From Cyanobacteria bacterium TGS_CYA1 (GTDB lineage Bacteria > Cyanobacteriota > Vampirovibrionia > Obscuribacterales > Obscuribacteraceae), in contig JAHCIQ010000001.1 in assembly GCA_026129135.1 (NCBI GenBank), positions 682,001 to 746,000 of the forward strand: a stretch of DNA of 64,000 bases. Reading direction: 5' to 3'. Position 1 is the stretch's first letter. Every line of letters begins with the position of its first letter. Positions 62,482-64,000 of the stretch are shown here, piece by piece. The notes beneath the pieces were generated by a model. The model was not told the origin of the DNA. It searched no databases and was given only the letters and a program-made list of their open reading frames with translations. Position numbers and translations under genes: made by a program.

Positions 62482-63207
62482 ATGAACCCGGGCGAAAACA
62501 GCGTTTTAGCCGTCTTAAAGGGCGGTCTCATAGTATCGTGTCAGGCAAGTAAAGGCGAGCCCTTGTGCAAACCTGAAATAATCGGCGCTTTGTGCCAGTC
62601 GGCTTTATCCGGCGGGGCTCGGGCTTTGCGTCTTGAAGGACTTTCGAACATTTCCTTTGTTAGAAAACTTACAAGTCACTTAAATGTTCCGATAATCGGT
62701 ATTACTAAAACTGAAGGTCTAACTAAAGACCAGGCGCTCGACCAGGTCTATATAACTGCTACGCTCAAAGACGCAATCGATGTGGCAAAGGCGGGAGCCG
62801 ATATTGTGGCGCTTGATGCTACTTTGCGCCCTCGTCCAGACAAGCTGAGTCTGGCTGAAACAATAGAAAAAATTCACCAAGAGACAAGGGCACTTGTCTG
62901 GGCGGATACTGCCACTATCGAAGAAGCCCACCAGGCTCAAAAAGCGGGAGCTGACATAGTCTCCACTACCCTTTATGGATATACTCGCGAAACCGAATTG
63001 CCATCCGATGCAAAACCGAGTTTTGAATTTTTAGAGCGTTGCATTCATGAGCTTGATGTTCCAGTAATTTTAGAAGGTCGCGTTTGGGAACCGGAGCAGG
63101 TCGAGCGTGCCATCAAGCTTGGTGCACATGCTGTAGTGGTTGGTTCTGCTATAACGAGACCACATCTAATTACAGAGCGTTTTGCACGAGCAACGCAAAC
63201 TAACTAA
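62482..63207 (+). CDS. nanE: N-acetylmannosamine-6-phosphate 2-epimerase NanE
   Basis: 241 residues, TIM-barrel. Motifs: LKGGLIVSCQA, GARALRLEGL, PIIGITKTEG, ADIVALDATLRPRPD, KAGADIVSTTLYGYT, the catalytic Glu in PVILEGRVW and GAHAVVVGSAITRP. It converts ManNAc-6-P to GlcNAc-6-P, the substrate of NagA (17890). ATG 62482. No sialic acid lyase or kinase is in the window, so the source of ManNAc-6-P is unknown. The next gene starts two bases later. Confidence 0.95.
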   Translation: MNPGENSVLAVLKGGLIVSCQASKGEPLCKPEIIGALCQSALSGGARALRLEGLSNISFVRKLTSHLNVPIIGITKTEGLTKDQALDQVYITATLKDAIDVAKAGADIVALDATLRPRPDKLSLAETIEKIHQETRALVWADTATIEEAHQAQKAGADIVSTTLYGYTRETELPSDAKPSFEFLERCIHELDVPVILEGRVWEPEQVERAIKLGAHAVVVGSAITRPHLITERFARATQTN

Positions 63208-63209
63208 TT

Positions 63210-64000
63210 ATGGATTTTCAAGTTGCTTATTGGCTTTATTTACTGATATTTTTCTCTTCGTTAGGCATTGTGCTTGGGCTTTTCATGCCCATCGCGTATT
63301 CGTGGGCGCCCATTTTAAACTGGATGGTTATTCTCTTTTTAGCCATCGCCGGTGTAAAAGTAGGACCTGCCTGGCTTTTTATCGTGCTTGGTTATGGACT
63401 GGCGGCGCTTAGAATAATCGAGTCACGTAGATTTTATAGCGGCCTTCAAAGCAGTATCAACTCTCTTAATGCGGAAAAACTGCATCAACTCAGTAAAAAA
63501 GCAAAGGATATTTACTGGGGAAAGGGTGGTGAATTTTGGCAAGATATGGCGGAATCACTCGCTCTTTTCATCGAATTGAAAGAAGATCCAGCCAACGCAC
63601 TAATAGATAAATGGCAGGACCAAGTGAATTCATTGCCGAATGAAATAAAACATTTACCTGCAAATTACAGATTAATTGGAAATGCACTCATGCGTAAATG
63701 GGACAAGATTGTCGAGATTTACGAATCTAAATTGGCGAGCGAAGAATTTGAAGGCGCCTTGCAATCAGTAGATTCGAAAAAGAAAAAGAAACAGTATATA
63801 AGTCCTACTATTTTGTTGCCTACCGCACGAGCGTATGCCGAACTTGGAGATTTTGAAAAGTCCTATCAGTGCATTATGCAGGCGAAATTGGACGAAACTC
63901 AAACTTATCCACTTGCATATATTGGGCAATCTATCCTTCCGTTTTTTGCTCTTATTGGCGCTCGCAAAGAGACAGAACAATTATTGGAAATTCTGGACCA
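63210..64000 (+). CDS. Membrane protein with TPR-like region (cut by window edge)
   Basis: The frame runs from ATG 63210 to the end of the window without a stop (263 residues so far). Two membrane spans near the start (LYLLIFFSSLGIVLGLFMPI and WMVILFLAIAGVKVGPAWLF) are followed by a soluble helical region with ARAYAELGDFEKSYQCIMQAK, a TPR-like unit. The rest is outside the window. Rhomboid-type proteases can have this kind of N-terminus, but nothing here proves it. It is probably coupled to nanE. Confidence 0.6.
   Translation, partial: MDFQVAYWLYLLIFFSSLGIVLGLFMPIAYSWAPILNWMVILFLAIAGVKVGPAWLFIVLGYGLAALRIIESRRFYSGLQSSINSLNAEKLHQLSKKAKDIYWGKGGEFWQDMAESLALFIELKEDPANALIDKWQDQVNSLPNEIKHLPANYRLIGNALMRKWDKIVEIYESKLASEEFEGALQSVDSKKKKKQYISPTILLPTARAYAELGDFEKSYQCIMQAKLDETQTYPLAYIGQSILPFFALIGARKETEQLLEILD

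Overview
This 64 kb window is dense bacterial chromosome, with no phage, insertion sequence or CRISPR array that I can see. The gene mix points to a Gram-negative-type, non-photosynthetic relative of cyanobacteria, probably Vampirovibrionia/'Melainabacteria' near Candidatus Obscuribacter. That assignment is an inference: it rests on minC-minD-minE next to rodA, polyphosphate kinase and glycogen debranching enzyme back to back, GTP-type PEP carboxykinase, many exported TPR proteins and several zinc-ribbon Ser/Thr kinases. It does not rest on a marker-gene tree. No photosynthesis gene is present.

Layout. 0-8 kb: envelope-type glycosyltransferases, a small exported lysine-rich protein built of 11-residue repeats, two oxidoreductases and small unknowns. 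8.3 kb: tRNA-Leu(UAG) with its terminator. 8.5-12.6 kb: membrane Ser/Thr kinase, SGNH-like exported protein, SIMPL-domain protein. 12.6-16 kb: minC-minD-minE-rodA operon for division-site placement and cell-wall elongation. 16-20 kb: MeaB GTPase, NagA and a protein with repeats like the N-terminal domain of GspE/PilB ATPases. 20.3-22 kb: an unusual sigma-region-4-like/SF1-helicase fusion. 22-26.6 kb: ppk1 and glgX, divergent, covering polyphosphate and glycogen. 26.6-31.5 kb: POT peptide transporter, two-component system, then a 530 bp non-coding region with four perfectly phased 11-bp repeats ahead of a small TPR gene. 31.5-43.7 kb: aldo/keto reductase, HEAT-like protein, pckG, hydrolase, DUF4239 protein, M48 protease, a large exported protein, a second kinase and TPR proteins.

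The most interesting block is 43.8-52.8 kb. Five tightly packed plus-strand genes encode two exported TldD/TldE-like proteins (one with and one without the zinc motif), a zinc-ribbon membrane protein, a zinc-ribbon Ser/Thr kinase and a 1134-residue exported TPR-CHAT (caspase-like) protein. They look like one operon that could join kinase signalling to regulated proteolysis. It is followed by an orphan AbiEi-like regulator with an inverted repeat touching its ribosome-binding site.

52.9-64 kb: outer-membrane-like protein, acyl-CoA thioesterase, cobalamin adenosyltransferase, CtpA protease, LPG-synthase-type membrane protein, HD-domain CCA transferase, a small protein behind a structured leader, M23 endopeptidase, NanE, and a membrane protein cut by the right edge. 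NanE (62.5 kb) and NagA (17.9 kb) together give ManNAc-6-P to GlcN-6-P. Ppk1, GlgX and PckG suggest a cell that stores polyphosphate and glycogen.
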